Part shown: positions 61,607 through 64,000 of the stretch, piece by piece | Position numbering within the stretch: the stretch's first letter is position 1 | Layout: each line of letters starts with the position of its first letter | From: Cornus controversa | Lineage: Eukaryota > Streptophyta > Magnoliopsida > Cornales > Cornaceae | Length of the DNA: 64,000 bases | Assembly: GCA_026545225.1 (NCBI GenBank) | Contig: CM048853.1 | Location: 18,683,255-18,747,254, forward strand | Direction: 5' to 3' | Notes under the pieces: model-generated | The model's database searches: none | Seen by the model: only the letters and a program-made list of their open reading frames with translations | What the model was told of the DNA's origin: nothing | Program-made: the position numbers and the translations under genes

Positions 61607-62681
61607 AAAAATAACGTAAATAAAAAAAAATAAAATGAATACTAAAATAAGAATAAAAATTAAAAAGGAGGTTCTAGTCCATGGTGCCGACACATGCATT
61701 CCAAAATATGCTCGAATCGACTCGATGAGGGTTACTAGGAAGCAAAAACAACCCATATGAATATGTCTCTCATCTCGCTCTCAACGAAGCAGCGTAAGCG
61801 GATGCATTCGAAACAAAAATAATGCAAAATCTCACCCATACATGCACTCCTACCCCCGAAACCCGCAAGTTCCTATTATGAATGTAGCGAATGCAAACCA
61901 CTCCAACCCAACATCATCTATACATGCGTAGCAAGCCGGTAAACTAACAAAAAGTGGCAAATTAACCAAAATAACGCATGCATCAACTTACCTCAAAGTG
62001 AAGATGACGATCAGCGCCAGAAGATGGAATCCCAACATGCAGCCACGAAGACACGAACGTGCACAAATACGCAGAGAGTTCGGACTACGTCGAACGTCGG
62101 TGGAGGGTCGGGAATGATCGGACAAGGGTTAAACGGCGCTCGGGGTTTGCTTTGGATCTATCGGAACAGAGGAGGAAATCGGATGGTCTTGGGAAAAAGT
62201 GGAGAAATGAGAGGGAGCTCAGCGGTTTGAATAAATAAGTGGCTCACGTGCAGGCATCGTGTCAATCTCGACTGATCAAGATGCACATCTCGATCAATCA
62301 AGATTTTGATTGATCGAGATCCTTGCTTCGATCAATCGAAATTTCGATTGATCGAGGACCTATCGAAGTGTCATCGAAGAAAACCACCTCTCGGGACTTT
62401 GCTCTTTGCAAACATGCTCCAACATCTCTGTATTATTTTGATCAATTGAGACCAAAATCTCGATTAATCGAGATCTCGATTGATTGAGATCTTTGTTTCG
62501 ATCAATCGAAATGCTCACAAATAGTCAGCTAGATTTATACCTCATGGACTTGAACTTATAGGACTTAGATACAGAATTACTTAGATACAAAATTACTTTG
62601 GATAAGAGGGACATCATGGAAGCATGATAGCTACTATGGCCGCGCCACCTTACACGTCTATGGCATGACATCGGAATTGAT
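61607..62681 (-). other. Athila spacer with dyad cluster
   Basis: Non-coding spacer between integrase and the third frame. ATCTCGATTGATCGAGAT-type dyads cluster at 62260-62520. Confidence 0.6.
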
Positions 62682-63385
62682 TCATGAGTCAAAATACACG
62701 GGATCCGTCAAAGTGACGACATCCACGTACTCCATGGTGACTTGGTCATCCACGCACGATTTTAAGCGCTGCCCGTTCACTTTGAACAACGTTCTGTCTT
62801 TCAAGTCCTTCAATTCCACCGCTCCGTGGGGAGCAACAAAATTAACCAAAAATGGATCGTCCCAACGGGAGTGAAGTTTTCTGGGAAACAAACGGGGGCG
62901 TGAGTTGTACAACCATACTTTCTGGCCCGGAGAGAATGTTTTGACTCGAATATTGTGATCATGAAAGGCTTTTGACTTTGCCTTATAGATTTTAGCGTTC
63001 TCATATGCGTCATGTCGTAATTCTTCCAATTCGTTCAATTGAAGCTTTCGATTAGATCTGGCCATTTGCATGTCAAAATTGAAAGTTTTGGTGGCCCACA
63101 TAGCTTTGTGCTCCAATTCAACCGGAAGATGGCACGCTTTACCATAAACCAACCAGTAAGGTGACATTCCAATAGGAGTCTTATAAGCAGTTCGGTAAGC
63201 CCATAATGCATCATTTAGGCGCAATGACCAATCTTTTCGGTCAGGCCAAACTATTTTCTCAAGGATGTTCTTAATCTTCCTATTGGATACCTCCACTTGG
63301 CCACTAGTTTGAGGATGGTATGGGGTGGCTACTTTGTGTGTGACAGAGTATTTGGTAAGCAAGGTTCGAAGGTGATAAGTGTTCA
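62682..63385 (-). pseudogene. Athila integrase C-terminal region
   Basis: Strong Athila signature: [79 protein letters not shown] and [15 protein letters not shown]. The N-terminal half of integrase is absent. Confidence 0.92.
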
Positions 63386-63819
63386 ATTCCATACATTTGA
63401 ACCCTCTTTATTGCATATGTTAGTTCCGTTTTTGCGTTTATCAAGATATGTTTACGGTATTTTTGTGTTTTTGATGTTTTGTAGGTATTGGAGTAAATGG
63501 AGCAAAGTTTGAAGCTTTCTGCAGTCAAGAGAAGAAATCAGAAAATGCAGCCAAAGGCATCTCGATCAATCGAGATGTTGATCTCGATTAATCGAAATCT
63601 CGATTGATCAAGATCTCATTTCGATTGATCGAAATCTCGATCAATCGAGATCTAATCTCGATCAATCGAGATTCTGCAGAATCCACTTGCCCACTTGCTC
63701 ACCTGCTCTCCCACTTGCAACAAAATCCCCCTTTTTGCACGACTTAGGGGGATTGTCTGACTTGAACAAGACTTTTGGGTACCTTCTTGATACAAGAGAT
63801 ATATATATTGATATATATA

Positions 63820-63872
<53 letters not shown>

Positions 63873-64000
63873 TGGGCCCCAAGGTAGAAAAAGGAGCCAT
63901 AAAGCACAAAAAGGGCCATATCTCTCATATCTCACACATCTCTCAATAGACATCAGACCATCAAGAAGAGAGACATTCGGGAGAGAGGAGAAAGAGCTGA
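63385..64000 (+). mobile_element. Athila-type LTR in opposite orientation, cut by window edge
   Basis: From about 63400 the plus strand matches the minus strand of 59400-60035 (CCCTCTTTATTGCATATGTT, TTTGTGTTTTTGATGTTTTG, CAAAATCCCCCTTTTTGCAC). It also shares the short sequence just outside that LTR (TTCAATTCC). A long AT microsatellite lies at 63800-63870. The pair forms an inverted repeat around the integrase fragment. Confidence 0.8.
63545..63675. repeat. Dyad cluster in second Athila-type LTR
   Basis: ATCTCGATCAATCGAGAT, TTTCGATTGATCGAAA and intermediate forms alternate within 130 bp, so both arm types occur in one cluster. Confidence 0.88.

Larger units (their letters stand above)
58622..63385 (-). 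mobile_element. Broken Ty3/Gypsy fragment, Athila lineage
   Basis: Minus-strand fragment: integrase C-terminal half (62682-63385), a spacer with dyad clusters, an Athila-type third reading frame (60353-61606) and the 3' LTR (58622-60035). RT, protease, gag and the 5' LTR are outside or lost; at about 63385 the sequence switches to an oppositely oriented LTR. It carries a few breaks in the visible coding parts. Confidence 0.85.

Overview
This is a plant nuclear window, most likely from a eudicot angiosperm. It is AT-rich, dominated by nested LTR retrotransposon fossils and MITEs, and carries one recognisable host gene with GT-AG introns and plant-type protein sequence. I cannot name the species. 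I found no rRNA, tRNA, CRISPR, organellar or bacterial features.

Host gene. Eight exons on the plus strand (14874-18346) encode the C-terminal 369 residues of the SNF2-family recombination protein RAD54. The reading frame runs unbroken through all eight exons to the stop. No upstream exon is visible in the 14.9 kb to its left. Either that stretch is one TE-filled intron or the copy is 5'-truncated.

Layout. 1-8290: AT-rich sequence with a solo LTR (2704-5095, family called LTR-X here) and small MITE-like repeats. 8291-14469: a broken minus-strand Copia element, itself hit by a GATACGG-rich MITE and abutted by a second, plus-strand Copia with both LTRs but only gag and protease recognisable. 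14874-18346: RAD54. 18986-19451: a hAT-type MITE with a perfect 8-bp TSD. 19890-24110: Copia remnants and a second LTR-X copy. 24110-34983: a broken minus-strand Ty3/Gypsy element of the Tat lineage, interrupted by two solo LTRs (27742-31239 and 32945-34338), each with a perfect 5-bp TSD. 34985-42312: a large element with ~580-bp terminal inverted repeats and two long direct internal units, one of them carrying a 1.77-kb foldback element. 42739-45902: two more non-autonomous DNA elements, one with a nested hAT MITE. 48153-56818: a broken Tekay-lineage chromovirus with both LTRs, a tRNA-iMet PBS, a PPT, a chromodomain and a 5-bp TSD. 57115-58621: a further LTR-X copy. 58622-63385: a broken Athila-lineage fragment, followed at 63385-64000 by a related LTR in the opposite orientation.

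The most unusual signal is a recurrent short dyad, TTTCG-N6-CGAAA (typically TTTCGATTGATCGAAA) or ATCTCG-N6-CGAGAT. It occurs in clusters in LTR-X copies, in Athila LTR and internal sequence, beside a Copia LTR and in a RAD54 intron. The arms stay complementary while the arm sequence and loop vary. Other LTRs here carry clusters of different palindromes (GTCGAC-centred; ATGCATTG/CAATGCAT).
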